DNA of 44,440 bases, taken from Candidatus Kaiserbacteria bacterium (GTDB taxonomy: Bacteria > Patescibacteriota > Minisyncoccia > Phycocordibacterales > UBA2100). Position 1 is the stretch's first letter, and the number at the start of each line of letters is the position of its first letter. Shown here piece after piece: positions 21,978-30,190 of this stretch. Position numbers and translations under genes: made by a program. The stretch covers positions 1 through 44,440 of the forward strand of contig JAQBQU010000011.1 of assembly GCA_028286865.1 (NCBI GenBank), in the 5' to 3' direction. The notes under the pieces are model-generated. The model was given only the letters and a program-made list of their open reading frames with translations, was not told the DNA's origin and did no database searches.

Positions 21978-22869
21978 CCCACATGGAAACCAACCGTTCG
22001 ATCTTTGCTGATTCCTCCGCATCGAACCAAGTAATGTTCTTGTTGCGCTTCCAATAGGTGATCTGCTTGCGTGAGTAATGCCAGATATCGATCTGCAGCT
22101 CCTTCTGCATGCCTGCAACGTCAAGCTTCTTTTGCAGGACTTTTGCGAGCGAGCGATATTCCAATCCAAGTTCGCCCATACGCTTAAATGAAAGACCTGC
22201 TTTCTTTAGAGACTCCGCCTCTTTGACCATGCCTTTCTTGATACGATCCTTCAATCGCTTATCAATACGCTCGCGAAGTGCGGCGTCACGCCGATTCACC
22301 CCGATCCACATCGCATCGTATCCAAGGGGTCCCCTTGGAGTGGGAACGGTTCCGAGAGCGTGAACGATCTCAAGTGCGCGGATGAGACGCACTTTGTTGT
22401 TGCGTTCGCTCGGCGTCGAAAGTGCTTTTGCGCGTGCGGGATCCTTCTTCTCAAGCATTGTAAAAAGCTGCGCAAGCATTTTCTTATCGAGTATCGCGCG
22501 CAGTTTTCTGTTGGGTGGCACATCAGGGAGCGCAATGCGTCCGACAAGGCTGTCGATATAGAATCCGGTACCGCCGACAATGATCGGCAGCTTGCCCCGA
22601 GATGCGATCTCTTGGATAGCCCTTCTGGCATGCTTCACGAAATCATCCGCAGAAAATGCTTTTTTGGGATTCGCGACATCAAGCAAGTGATGCGGGACAC
22701 CCTTCATTTCGCGCTTGGTGATCTTGCCGGTGCCGATATTGAGGCCTTTGTAAACCTGGCGGGAATCTGCCGAAATGATCTCGCCGTCGAACTTCTTGGC
22801 GAGCTCTACGCCCAATGCGCTCTTACCCGACGACGTCGGCCCGACGATAATAAGCAGCTTTTGCTTCAT
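21970..22869 (-). CDS. miaA: tRNA dimethylallyltransferase with palindrome insertion
   Basis: 299 residues. Transfers the dimethylallyl group to A37 of tRNAs reading UNN codons. P-loop GPTSSGKS (10-17), the ADSRQVYKGLNIGTGK segment, HHLLDVANP, the IVGGTGFYIDSLV motif, RLIRALEI and the C-terminal QKELQIDIWHYSRKQITYWKR with the family's R-Q-x-T-W-like ending. Residues 177-183 (TPRGPLG) are encoded by a 19-bp palindrome that also occurs in an intergenic region at 762. It lies in a variable loop between ALGTVP and YDAMWIG, so the enzyme probably tolerates it. The start ATG at 22869 has only a weak -10 (TAAGGT) 6 nt upstream. Confidence 0.93.
   Translation of the reverse strand: MKQKLLIIVGPTSSGKSALGVELAKKFDGEIISADSRQVYKGLNIGTGKITKREMKGVPHHLLDVANPKKAFSADDFVKHARRAIQEIASRGKLPIIVGGTGFYIDSLVGRIALPDVPPNRKLRAILDKKMLAQLFTMLEKKDPARAKALSTPSERNNKVRLIRALEIVHALGTVPTPRGPLGYDAMWIGVNRRDAALRERIDKRLKDRIKKGMVKEAESLKKAGLSFKRMGELGLEYRSLAKVLQKKLDVAGMQKELQIDIWHYSRKQITYWKRNKNITWFDAEESAKIERLVSMWAT
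22321..22339. repeat. 19-bp palindromic repeat, copy 2, in frame in miaA
   Basis: TCCAAGGGG-T-CCCCTTGGA, identical in its arms to the copy at 762-780 and likewise followed by GTG. Read in miaA it encodes TPRGPLG. Confidence 0.8.
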
Positions 22870-22938
22870 GCCGACACCTTACTTCAAAAGCCTCGATTAA
22901 TGAAGTATTATGCGGGTGCAGTTGTTTGTAGGTAGTTT

Positions 22939-23019
22939 GCCGGAGTGGCGGAATGGTATACGCACACGACTCAAAATCGTGCGGGGCAACCCTTGAGAGT
23001 TCGAGTCTCTCCTCCGGCA
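22939..23019 (+). tRNA. tRNA-Leu (CAA)
   Basis: Acceptor GCCGGAG/CTCCGGC, anticodon loop CTCAAAA (anticodon CAA) on CACGA/TCGTG, long variable arm, T-arm GAGAGTTCGAGTCTCTC, discriminator A. CCA is not encoded (ACAA follows). The last 18 bases of the gene and the next 3 bases (23002-23022) are repeated at 23115-23135. Confidence 0.94.
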
Positions 23020-23022
23020 CAA

Positions 23023-23135
23023 GTTTACGCAGTAAACGAGCATGACTCGAAAGCCGCAGCAGCTCGGCTGCGAGGCGGGGTCGCGGGTCGAGCCAGTAGG
23101 CGAGAACCTGTGACCGAGTCTCTCCTCCGGCACAA
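23023..23135 (+). repeat. tRNA-associated structured repeat, copy B, ending in a duplicate of the tRNA 3' end
   Basis: A GTTTAC-GCA-GTAAAC hairpin (23023-23037), then from 23044 GACTCGAAAGCCGC, hairpin GCAGC-TCG-GCTGC (23059-23071), GAGGCGGGGTCGCGG, a second hairpin (GGT..GCC-AGTA-GGC..ACC) closed by GGTCGCG/TGTGACC. The last 21 bases (23115-23135) are an exact copy of 23002-23022, so the tRNA 3' end recurs at a distance of 113 bases. Confidence 0.78.
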
Positions 23136-23154
23136 ATTTTAGTAAAAACACACA

Positions 23155-23163
23155 TGATATAAT
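23155..23163 (+). promoter_or_regulatory. extended -10 promoter of parB
   Basis: TGA-TATAAT, 7 nt before the ATG at 23171. No -35, no SD. Confidence 0.6.
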
Positions 23164-23170
23164 CGGCGGC

Positions 23171-24166
23171 ATGGCAGCTCCGTATTTGAATGATTCAATT
23201 TTTTGGGTAGAGGTCGAGCGCATCAAGCCGAACCCTTTCCAGCCGCGCAAGACGTTCGACGAGCCGGCGCTCGCATCGCTGGCGGAGTCGATCCGTCAGT
23301 ACGGCATCCTCCAGCCGCTCACTGTGACCCGCAAAGAGATCGAACGCCCCGGGGAGGGGATATTCGTTGAATATGAACTTATCGCGGGAGAGCGACGATT
23401 GCGCGCGTCCAAGCTTGCCGGGCTCGTCCAGGTGCCGGTCGTGATACGAACATCAGAAGATTCGAGCCGCATGAAGCTCGAGCTTGCGATCATCGAGAAT
23501 TTGCAGCGCGAGGACCTCAATGCGCTCGACCGCGCACGCGCATTCAAGCAGCTCGCCGATGAGTTCGGTCTCAAGCACGGCGAGATCGGCACACGCGTGG
23601 GTAAAAGCCGTGAATATGTATCCAACACGCTCCGCATCCTTCTTTTGCCGCAATATATTCAAGACGGTCTCGCGGAGGGCCAGATCAGCGAAGGCCATAC
23701 GCGACCGCTGCTTATGCTCGCCGATAATGCACCCGCGCAGGAAGTGCTCTACAAAGAAGTTGTGGCGCGCCGCCTGAGCGTGCGCGACACCGAATCGCTC
23801 GCGCGCCGCTCTGCAGTGGATAAAGTGCGCCACAAGGCGCTCATGTCGCCTGACCTTCTCTCTCTTGAGAAGCAATTGTCGGAGCGTCTCGGCACGCGCG
23901 TGCGCATCGAAAAGAAAGATACCGGAGGTAAGCTCACGATAGATTTTTTCTCTCCCGAGGACCTCACGCAGCTTTGCTTGTCACTGACGAAACCGGAAGG
24001 GGCCGCAGCCGTCGTATCGGCCGCCACCGAATCCGCTGTCGCGGTAGAAGGTGTCAGCGAGGCGAGTGTACTGCCGGAAGCACAGCCGGAGCCGATGCCC
24101 GAGATCGTTCCCAAAGAAGAGCCGCAGGACCCGGAACTCTACTCCATCAACAACTTCTCTCTCTAG
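23171..24166 (+). CDS. parB: chromosome partitioning protein ParB
   Basis: 331 residues. ParB binds parS sites and spreads as a CTP-dependent clamp. Seen in order: the N-terminal strand VERIKPNPFQPRKTFDE, the CTP-binding motif GERRLRAS (about 77-84), ENLQREDLNALDRARAFKQL, the helix-turn-helix GTRVGKSREYVSNTLRIL, and a C-terminal part ending in an acidic, Pro/Glu-rich tail (PEPMPEIVPKEEPQDPEL) that replaces most of the usual dimerisation domain. ParA is not next to it, and I did not find a parS-like 16-mer nearby. The stop overlaps the stop of the convergent rel gene by four bases. Confidence 0.93.
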   Translation: MAAPYLNDSIFWVEVERIKPNPFQPRKTFDEPALASLAESIRQYGILQPLTVTRKEIERPGEGIFVEYELIAGERRLRASKLAGLVQVPVVIRTSEDSSRMKLELAIIENLQREDLNALDRARAFKQLADEFGLKHGEIGTRVGKSREYVSNTLRILLLPQYIQDGLAEGQISEGHTRPLLMLADNAPAQEVLYKEVVARRLSVRDTESLARRSAVDKVRHKALMSPDLLSLEKQLSERLGTRVRIEKKDTGGKLTIDFFSPEDLTQLCLSLTKPEGAAAVVSAATESAVAVEGVSEASVLPEAQPEPMPEIVPKEEPQDPELYSINNFSL

Positions 24167-25692
24167 CGCGCTTTCTTGCTCGCTGCCGCGAGCGCCGCGC
24201 GGATATGCTTTTTTGCCATGTTGGTCTTGGCTATATCGTGCCACTTGCGCGACGGGTGTCCTGACGGCTTGGTGACGATCTCCACCATGTCACCGTTGCG
24301 TAGCGACGTGTCGAGTGCGACCATTTTGCCGTTGACGCGCGCTCCCGACATCGTGTTGCCCAAGTCGGAGTGGACCGCATACGCAAAATCGATCGGCGTT
24401 GCTTCCATCGGGAGATCGATGACATCGCCTTTTGGAGTGAACACGAATACACGATGTGAGAAGAAGTCGGTCTTGAGCGTATCGAGATATTCCTGCGATT
24501 CCGCATCGTGCGCGTGCGCCAGATCTTTGACCCAGGTCGGTACTCCGCCTTTGTCGGCAAGATCCGCGACGGGTGCTTTGGTGCCGCCCGGGAAGAACTG
24601 CCGTATCCACTCAAGGCTCGAGCGCGTACTTTTGGTCCCGAGCTGCCTCTCCTTATAGGTCAGGTGCGATGCGATGCCGTAGAGCGCTTCCTGATGCATG
24701 GCTTCGGTGCGCAGCTGCATTTCAAGTGCTCCGCCGTCGCCCGTGTAGACGGTCGTGTGGATCGACTGGTAGCCGTTGGGCTTCGGGAAGGCGATATAAT
24801 CCTTGATCTTGCCCGGTACCGGTCGCCAGTGTGCGTGAATGACGCCGAGTGCGGAATAGCAATCCGCCACGGTAGGGAATATGACGCGCAGTGCCAGGAT
24901 GTCGTAGATCTTGGTCATGTCCCAGTTCTTGCGTTCAAGCTTTCGGTACATGCTGTAGACGCCTTTCATGCGCGCCTCCGCGCGAAAATTGCGAATGCCG
25001 GCCTCGCCGAGTTCGCGCTTCATATCGTGCTCGGTCTTCTCCAGGCGCTTTTCGTTCTCGGTACGACGCTCCTTCAGGAGTTCGCGCGTCTTTTCGTATT
25101 CTTTCGGGAACGCATGGGGAAATGCGGCATCTTCGAGCTCTTGCTTGAGAACGCTCATACCGAGCCTGTCTGCGATCGGCGCATATATCTCGAGCGTCTC
25201 GAGCGCGATGCGGCTGCGCTTTTCTATCTTGGGCACGTGCTCAAGCGTACGTGCATTGTGAAGCCGGTCCATCAGCTTGATGATAAGTACGCGGATGTCT
25301 TTGGCGGTCGCCGCAAATAATTTGCGAAGTGACTCGGTGTGTCGCTCAAGCCCGCGGTAGCGCAGGGCGCCGAGCTTGGTCACCCCTTCGACGAGATGGA
25401 GCACTTCCAAACCGAAATCTTCCTCGATGCGTTTGGCGCTGATGCCTGCGTCTTCGATCGTATCGTGCAAAAGGCCCGCGGAGATCGCATGCGCATCCAT
25501 GCCCGCTTCGGAAAGGTAAAAGGCGACCTCGGCGGGATGAATGAAATAACTGTCTCCGGAATATCTTTTTTGGTCCTTGTGCGCCTCTTCGGAGAGCGCG
25601 TAGGCTTTTGTGACGAGCGTCGCATCCTCGGCGGACTTGCTCGTCATAGCTGCGAGGATCTCCTTCAACGGGCGCGCTTGGAGTGATTGCAT
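24163..25692 (-). CDS. rel: RelA/SpoT-family (p)ppGpp synthetase/hydrolase
   Basis: 509 residues. HD hydrolase domain (about 25-180: YFIHPAEVAFYL, GLLHDTIEDAG, LIIKLMDRLHNARTL), synthetase domain (about 230-350: RMKGVYSMYRKLERK, IYDILALRVIF, KIKDYIAFPKPNGYQSIHTTVY, EMQLRTEAMH) and a TGS domain (HRVFVFTPKGDVIDLP, about 415-475). The helical, zinc-finger and ACT domains of long Rel proteins are missing (normal length about 730). Both catalytic parts look intact, so it probably makes and degrades the alarmone; the lack of the ribosome-sensing end could change its control. The start at 25692 follows a TAGTAT box. Confidence 0.93.
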   Translation of the reverse strand: MQSLQARPLKEILAAMTSKSAEDATLVTKAYALSEEAHKDQKRYSGDSYFIHPAEVAFYLSEAGMDAHAISAGLLHDTIEDAGISAKRIEEDFGLEVLHLVEGVTKLGALRYRGLERHTESLRKLFAATAKDIRVLIIKLMDRLHNARTLEHVPKIEKRSRIALETLEIYAPIADRLGMSVLKQELEDAAFPHAFPKEYEKTRELLKERRTENEKRLEKTEHDMKRELGEAGIRNFRAEARMKGVYSMYRKLERKNWDMTKIYDILALRVIFPTVADCYSALGVIHAHWRPVPGKIKDYIAFPKPNGYQSIHTTVYTGDGGALEMQLRTEAMHQEALYGIASHLTYKERQLGTKSTRSSLEWIRQFFPGGTKAPVADLADKGGVPTWVKDLAHAHDAESQEYLDTLKTDFFSHRVFVFTPKGDVIDLPMEATPIDFAYAVHSDLGNTMSGARVNGKMVALDTSLRNGDMVEIVTKPSGHPSRKWHDIAKTNMAKKHIRAALAAASKKAR

Positions 25693-25698
25693 TAATTG

Positions 25699-25704
25699 AT
25701 ACTA
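25699..25704 (-). promoter_or_regulatory. -10 box of rel
   Basis: TAGTAT on the minus strand, 6 nt before the ATG at 25692. Confidence 0.4.
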
Positions 25705-25732
25705 CTCCGCGCACCGGAATTGGCCAAGTGCA

Positions 25733-27943
25733 TTACTTCTGCGTTTTTTCGGCAACTTTCTTTTTTGCGAATCCGCGCTTCTTTTTTTCTTCTTTCAATA
25801 TTTCGAGCGCTCGCTCGAAGGTGACCTTGTACACATCGTCTGTCTTGAGCGAGCGGAAGTCCGCTTTCGGCTTCGTGTTGTGTGCGATGTACGGACCGAA
25901 ACGGCCGACATTGGCAACGACGGATTCTCCGCTCTCCGGGTGTATGCCGAGCACGCGCGGAAGCGATAGATAGACCAGTGCCTGCGCGAGCGAGAGCGTC
26001 GCCGGATCGACTTCCTTCGGGATGCTCGCGCGGCGGGGCTTCGTCTTCGATCCTTTTTTTACTTCGCCTACTTGCACGTACGGACCGAATCGTCCGGTGA
26101 GGACATAGATATCTTCATCGGTCTCCGGGTATTTTCCGATCGCCGTAGGAGGTGCTATTTCGCCACCTTCTTCGGTGCGCGCTCCCAAGCACTCGGGGAA
26201 GCGTTTGCAGCTCATGAACCTGCCGCCGCGAGAGAGCTTGTATTCCATATCGCTTCCGCAGAGAGGACACTTAAATTCCTCGGGAGCATCTCCCATGCCG
26301 GTGATCTTGGGGATCTTGTTCTTAGATTTAACGGCCTTCGTGAACGGTCCATAGAAGTCCTTGAGCGTCTTTTCGTATTTGCGCTTGCCCTCAGCGATCT
26401 CGTCGAGTTCGTCTTCCATTTCGGCGGTGAATGTATCAGAAATATACTCACCGAAATTTTCTTCAATAAAGGATGAGACGACGTCGCCTGTCGCCGTCGG
26501 TAAAAGCGTGCGTCCCTGCTTCTCGACGTAACCGCGGGTCTCGAGCGTGCGCAGAATACTCGCGTAGGTCGAAGGTCGCCCGATGCCGCGCTTTTCAAGC
26601 TCCTTCACGAGGCCGGCCTCAGAATAGCGGGATGGGGGCTGCGTTTCTTTGCCTTCCATCTGCGCCTTCACCAGATCAAGTGGCTCTCCGGCTTTCACCT
26701 TCGGCAATTCCACGTCTTCTCCGCGCGCGTCCGGATCTGCCGCGAGCCATCCGTCGAAGACGACGCGGGAACCGTTGGCGGAGAAATCAGGAATGCTCGC
26801 ACCGCTCACGTTGGCGACGACTTTGGTGCGCAATATTTTCGCTTCTGCCATCTGGCTCGCGAGCGCGCGGGCACGGATGAGCGCGTACAGCCGCTTCTGG
26901 TCCTCATTGGCGCCCGCGCTCGCCTTCGCGGGATTCGTCGGGCGAACTGCTTCGTGCGCCTCCTGGGCACTCTTTGATTTCGTTTTGTATACGCGCGCTT
27001 CGGCATAGTTCGGACCGAATTCTTTGGTCGCTACGGCAAGCAGCGCTTTCTGGGCATCCGCACCGAGATTCATCGAGTCCGTTCGCATGTAGGTGATGTG
27101 TCCCGCCTCGTAGAGCTTTTGTGCGACACCCATCGTGCGCGACGGAGAAAATCCGAGACGCGTCGATGCGACCTGCTGCAGGGTAGAAGTAGTGAACGGG
27201 CCGCGCGGTGAGCGAATGGCTTCGGTCTCGTCGACCGAGAGCACTGCCCAATCTTTTGTCTCTGCCGCTTTCAATATGCGGGACGCCTCTTCTTCGGTCT
27301 TCGGCTCCTCGGAGCAGATCACGGTGAACTGCTCTCCGCCAGCTGGCGGACTTACGGTGCGCACATCGGCGCTCACCACCCAGAATTTCTCAGGAATAAA
27401 AGCGCGGATCTCCCGCTCTCGCTCCATAATGATGCGAAGCGCAGGGGATTGCACGCGGCCCGCGGAGAGCCCGTAGCGGACCTTTTTCCAGACGAGCCCG
27501 GAAAGGTCGTATCCGAACAAGCGATCGAGTACGCGGCGAGCTTCTTGAGCGCGCACCAGCTCGAGGTCTACAGCGCGCGGATTCGCAAGCGCTTCTTGCA
27601 CCGCCGCTTCGGTGATCTCATGGAAGACGATACGCTTCGGCTTCTTCAATCCTATCGCCTGGGCCAAATGCCACGCGATGGCCTCGCCTTCACGGTCGGG
27701 GTCGGTCGCGAGAATGGTCTCGGTCGCTTGTTCGGAAAGTTCGTGCAGCTCATCGATGACGTGCTGCTTGGCGGGAACTATCTGATACTTGGGCGCAAAG
27801 CCGTTCTCGATATCCACCGCATCTTTGTTGGACTTCGGGAGATCGCGGATGTGGCCCACCGATGCGCGCACCGTAAAACCCTTCCCGAGATATTTCTCGA
27901 TCGTTTTTGCTTTTGACGGCGATTCTACAATGACGAGCTTCAT
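25733..27943 (-). CDS. topA: DNA topoisomerase I
   Basis: 736 residues. Type IA enzyme that relaxes negative supercoils, the counterpart of gyrase. TOPRIM domain (KLVIVESPSKAKTIEKYLG, then ATDPDREGEAIAWH with the DxD acids), catalytic tyrosine Y285 in HITYMRTDS, and RPSTYASIL further on. C-terminal: one four-Cys zinc finger (CPLCGSDMEYK ... CKRFPEC, about 560-585) and two short repeats with GRFGPYV / GRFGPYIA, ending in a Lys-rich tail. A perfect 16-bp palindrome inserts PPAGG (199-203) into domain II between VRTVS and EQFTVI. Just upstream of the ATG is an AT-rich TACTATATAT stretch. Confidence 0.97.
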   Translation of the reverse strand: MKLVIVESPSKAKTIEKYLGKGFTVRASVGHIRDLPKSNKDAVDIENGFAPKYQIVPAKQHVIDELHELSEQATETILATDPDREGEAIAWHLAQAIGLKKPKRIVFHEITEAAVQEALANPRAVDLELVRAQEARRVLDRLFGYDLSGLVWKKVRYGLSAGRVQSPALRIIMEREREIRAFIPEKFWVVSADVRTVSPPAGGEQFTVICSEEPKTEEEASRILKAAETKDWAVLSVDETEAIRSPRGPFTTSTLQQVASTRLGFSPSRTMGVAQKLYEAGHITYMRTDSMNLGADAQKALLAVATKEFGPNYAEARVYKTKSKSAQEAHEAVRPTNPAKASAGANEDQKRLYALIRARALASQMAEAKILRTKVVANVSGASIPDFSANGSRVVFDGWLAADPDARGEDVELPKVKAGEPLDLVKAQMEGKETQPPSRYSEAGLVKELEKRGIGRPSTYASILRTLETRGYVEKQGRTLLPTATGDVVSSFIEENFGEYISDTFTAEMEDELDEIAEGKRKYEKTLKDFYGPFTKAVKSKNKIPKITGMGDAPEEFKCPLCGSDMEYKLSRGGRFMSCKRFPECLGARTEEGGEIAPPTAIGKYPETDEDIYVLTGRFGPYVQVGEVKKGSKTKPRRASIPKEVDPATLSLAQALVYLSLPRVLGIHPESGESVVANVGRFGPYIAHNTKPKADFRSLKTDDVYKVTFERALEILKEEKKKRGFAKKKVAEKTQK
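27335..27350. repeat. 16-bp perfect palindrome in frame in topA
   Basis: TCCGCCAGCTGGCGGA, self-complementary over its full length, encoding PPAGG. One base differs from the copy in the cysteine desulfurase gene at 13607-13622. Confidence 0.7.
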
Positions 27944-28031
27944 ATATATAGTATGTGCGGGAACCGCATTGATACTCCATTACACTAGCACATGTCAAAT
28001 ATGACCAGCGAAAAATTGAGATGCGCTCGTA

Positions 28032-28898
28032 TTACTTTTGTCTCACGACACCGAGTTCTTCGACGATCAATCCTTTGATCTCCATCATCGAGAGCAACAC
28101 ATTTGCATCAGATATCGGAAGTTCGAGTGCGTCGATGAGCTGGTCGCGCGAGAGCGGGGACGCGATGATATCAAAGACGCGCCTCTCTTCCGGTGAGAGA
28201 TCAGATCGCAGCGATGACAGAGATGTTGCGCCTTCGCGCTTCACGATACCGAGCGCCATCAAGAGGTCCTCCGGAGAGGTGACCGCGGTGGCACCGAGGC
28301 GCAGGAATTGGTGAGTGCCCTTACTCTCTTCGCTGAATATCGGACCGGGCACCACAAGCAGCTCGCGATTATATTCCGTCGTGAGCTTCGCGGTAATGAG
28401 GCTGCCGGATCTTTCTCGCGCCTCTATCATCAGTGTCGCGTGGCAAAGCCCTGCCATGACGCGATTGCGCTTGGGAAAGGTGTAGTCGGTCGCTTTCATG
28501 TCGGGCTTTTCTTCTGAGAGCAGTGCGCCACCTTTTTCTAATATCTCTTTGGCGAGGGCGACGTTGGCGCGCGGATACAATATATTCCAATCGAGTCCGG
28601 AGCCGGGAACGCCCACGGTCGGTAGTCCCGCATCGAGCGCATTTCTGTGTGCCTCCGCATCGATGCCGTATGCAAGACCGCTCACGATGACCACCGGGTA
28701 GCCGCGAAGCCCGTCGATCAGATATTTACAGACGCGGCGACCGTAATCGGTACAGGCGCGCGAGCCCACGACCGCGAGCCACTTATGCTCGTACGACGGC
28801 AGCGAGCCGCGTACATATAACTGCTTCGGACGGTCGGGGATCTCTTGCAGGAGCGGCGGGAAATCACTGGGGGCAAGTAGTTGGAGTGCGTCCGGCAT
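28032..28898 (-). CDS. dprA: DNA processing protein DprA
   Basis: 288 residues. DprA loads RecA on incoming single-stranded DNA during natural transformation. Rossmann-like core: WLAVVGSRACTDYGRR, VIVSGLAYGIDAEAHRNAL, TVGVPGSGLDWNILYPRAN, FPKRNRVMAGLCHATLMIEARERSGSL, followed by ELLVVPGPI and TNxG-like GTHQFLRLGA. A C-terminal winged-helix part (SPEERRVFDIIASPLSRDQLIDAL) is present; the N-terminal SAM domain is short. Divergent from serS with only 20 bases between the two start codons. Together with the pilin-like genes it fits a lineage that takes up DNA, which is an inference. Confidence 0.93.
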   Translation of the reverse strand: MPDALQLLAPSDFPPLLQEIPDRPKQLYVRGSLPSYEHKWLAVVGSRACTDYGRRVCKYLIDGLRGYPVVIVSGLAYGIDAEAHRNALDAGLPTVGVPGSGLDWNILYPRANVALAKEILEKGGALLSEEKPDMKATDYTFPKRNRVMAGLCHATLMIEARERSGSLITAKLTTEYNRELLVVPGPIFSEESKGTHQFLRLGATAVTSPEDLLMALGIVKREGATSLSSLRSDLSPEERRVFDIIASPLSRDQLIDALELPISDANVLLSMMEIKGLIVEELGVVRQK

Positions 28899-28900
28899 GG

Positions 28901-28916
28901 TGCTAAAATCATACCA
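28901..28916. promoter_or_regulatory. overlapping divergent promoters of dprA and serS
   Basis: Plus: TGC-TAAAAT (28901-28909), 9 nt before the serS ATG, with TTGGAG at 28881-28886 as -35. Minus: TGG-TATGAT (28916-28908), 9 nt before the dprA ATG. The two -10 boxes overlap by two bases, so only one polymerase can open this site at a time. Confidence 0.55.
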
Positions 28917-28918
28917 CT

Positions 28919-30190
28919 ATGTTGGATATCAAATTCATCCGCGAGAACAAAGATGTGGTCATTGCGGGCGCAAAAAAGAAACATATCGAGGTGAATATCG
29001 ACCGGCTCATCGAACTCGACGACAAGCGCCGCGAACTTCAGCTCTCGATAGACGGCAAGCGCGCGGAGCAGAATGCGGTATCGGATAAAATTCCCGCCGC
29101 AACTCCCGAAGAGCGCCAGGCGCTCATCGCCGGGATGACGACGCTCAAAGAAGAGCTCAAGAAACAGGAAGAATCAATGCAAGAAGTGCTCAAAGAATGG
29201 CGATTGCTTATGCTCGCCGTCCCCAACGTGCCCGACATGTCGGTACCGGAGGGGGGATCGGATGCGGAGAATCAGGAAGTGAGGACCTGGGGCGAGTTAC
29301 CGAAATTTGAATTTGAGCCAAAAGCGCATAGCGAACTCATGGTCGCCAATGATATGGTGGATTATGAGCGCGGCGCAAAAGTAGCCGGTTTCCGCGGGTA
29401 CTTCCTCAAAAATGACGGCGCTCGCCTTTTTTGGGCACTCCAGAGATTCGTAGAAGACCGCTATATGAACAAGCACGGATTTACTCCTATGGTGGTGCCG
29501 AGTATGGTGCGCCGCGAGCCATTTATGGGTACGGGCTATCTGCCGCAATCGGAAGAGGATCTCTATAAGAATCAGGACGGTGAATATTTTGCAGGCACCG
29601 CCGAGGTCGCGACCATGGGATATTATCAGGAAGAAGTTCTGGACAAGAAAGACCTTCCGATAAAATTCTTTTCGTACTCACAATGTTTTCGCCGGGAGAT
29701 AGGGAGTCACGGAAAAGACGTGAAGGGAATTTTCCGCGTGCATGAATTCTCCAAGTACGAGCAGGTGGTGCTCTGTGAAGCCTCGCACGAGGAATCGGTG
29801 CGCCTGCACGAAGAGATCACGGGTAACGCCGAAGCACTCCTTCAGGAGCTCAAGCTCCCGTACCACGTGGTCATAAATTGTGGAGGCGACTTAGGACTCG
29901 GCCAGGTAAAAAAATATGACATCGAAGCATGGATGCCGAGCGAGAAAACGTATCGCGAGACCCACTCATCGTCGTACTTCCACGATTTCCAATCGCGCCG
30001 CCTCAATATCCGCTACCGCGATGAGGGCGGCACGATGCGCTACGTCCATTCTCTCAACAACACCGCGCTCGCCATGCCGCGCATTCTCTGCCAGATCGTA
30101 GAGAATTATCAGCGCGCCGACGGATCGATCGCAGTCCCTGACGCGCTTCAGGGCTATATGGGTAAAGATGAGATCAGGAAAAGTAATTGA
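28919..30190 (+). CDS. serS: seryl-tRNA synthetase
   Basis: 423 residues, normal length. Class II synthetase with the long N-terminal tRNA-binding coiled coil (about 25-105, with DDKRRELQLSIDGKRAEQ) and the catalytic core: GFTPMVVPSMVRREPFMGTGYLPQ, GTAEVATMGYYQEE, motif 2 SYSQCFRREIGSHGKDVKGIFRVHEFSKYE and motif 3 NNTALAMPRILCQIVENYQ. Shares its upstream region with dprA. Its last 23 bases overlap the start of the ftsQ-like gene, so the two are translated from one message. Confidence 0.97.
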   Translation: MLDIKFIRENKDVVIAGAKKKHIEVNIDRLIELDDKRRELQLSIDGKRAEQNAVSDKIPAATPEERQALIAGMTTLKEELKKQEESMQEVLKEWRLLMLAVPNVPDMSVPEGGSDAENQEVRTWGELPKFEFEPKAHSELMVANDMVDYERGAKVAGFRGYFLKNDGARLFWALQRFVEDRYMNKHGFTPMVVPSMVRREPFMGTGYLPQSEEDLYKNQDGEYFAGTAEVATMGYYQEEVLDKKDLPIKFFSYSQCFRREIGSHGKDVKGIFRVHEFSKYEQVVLCEASHEESVRLHEEITGNAEALLQELKLPYHVVINCGGDLGLGQVKKYDIEAWMPSEKTYRETHSSSYFHDFQSRRLNIRYRDEGGTMRYVHSLNNTALAMPRILCQIVENYQRADGSIAVPDALQGYMGKDEIRKSN

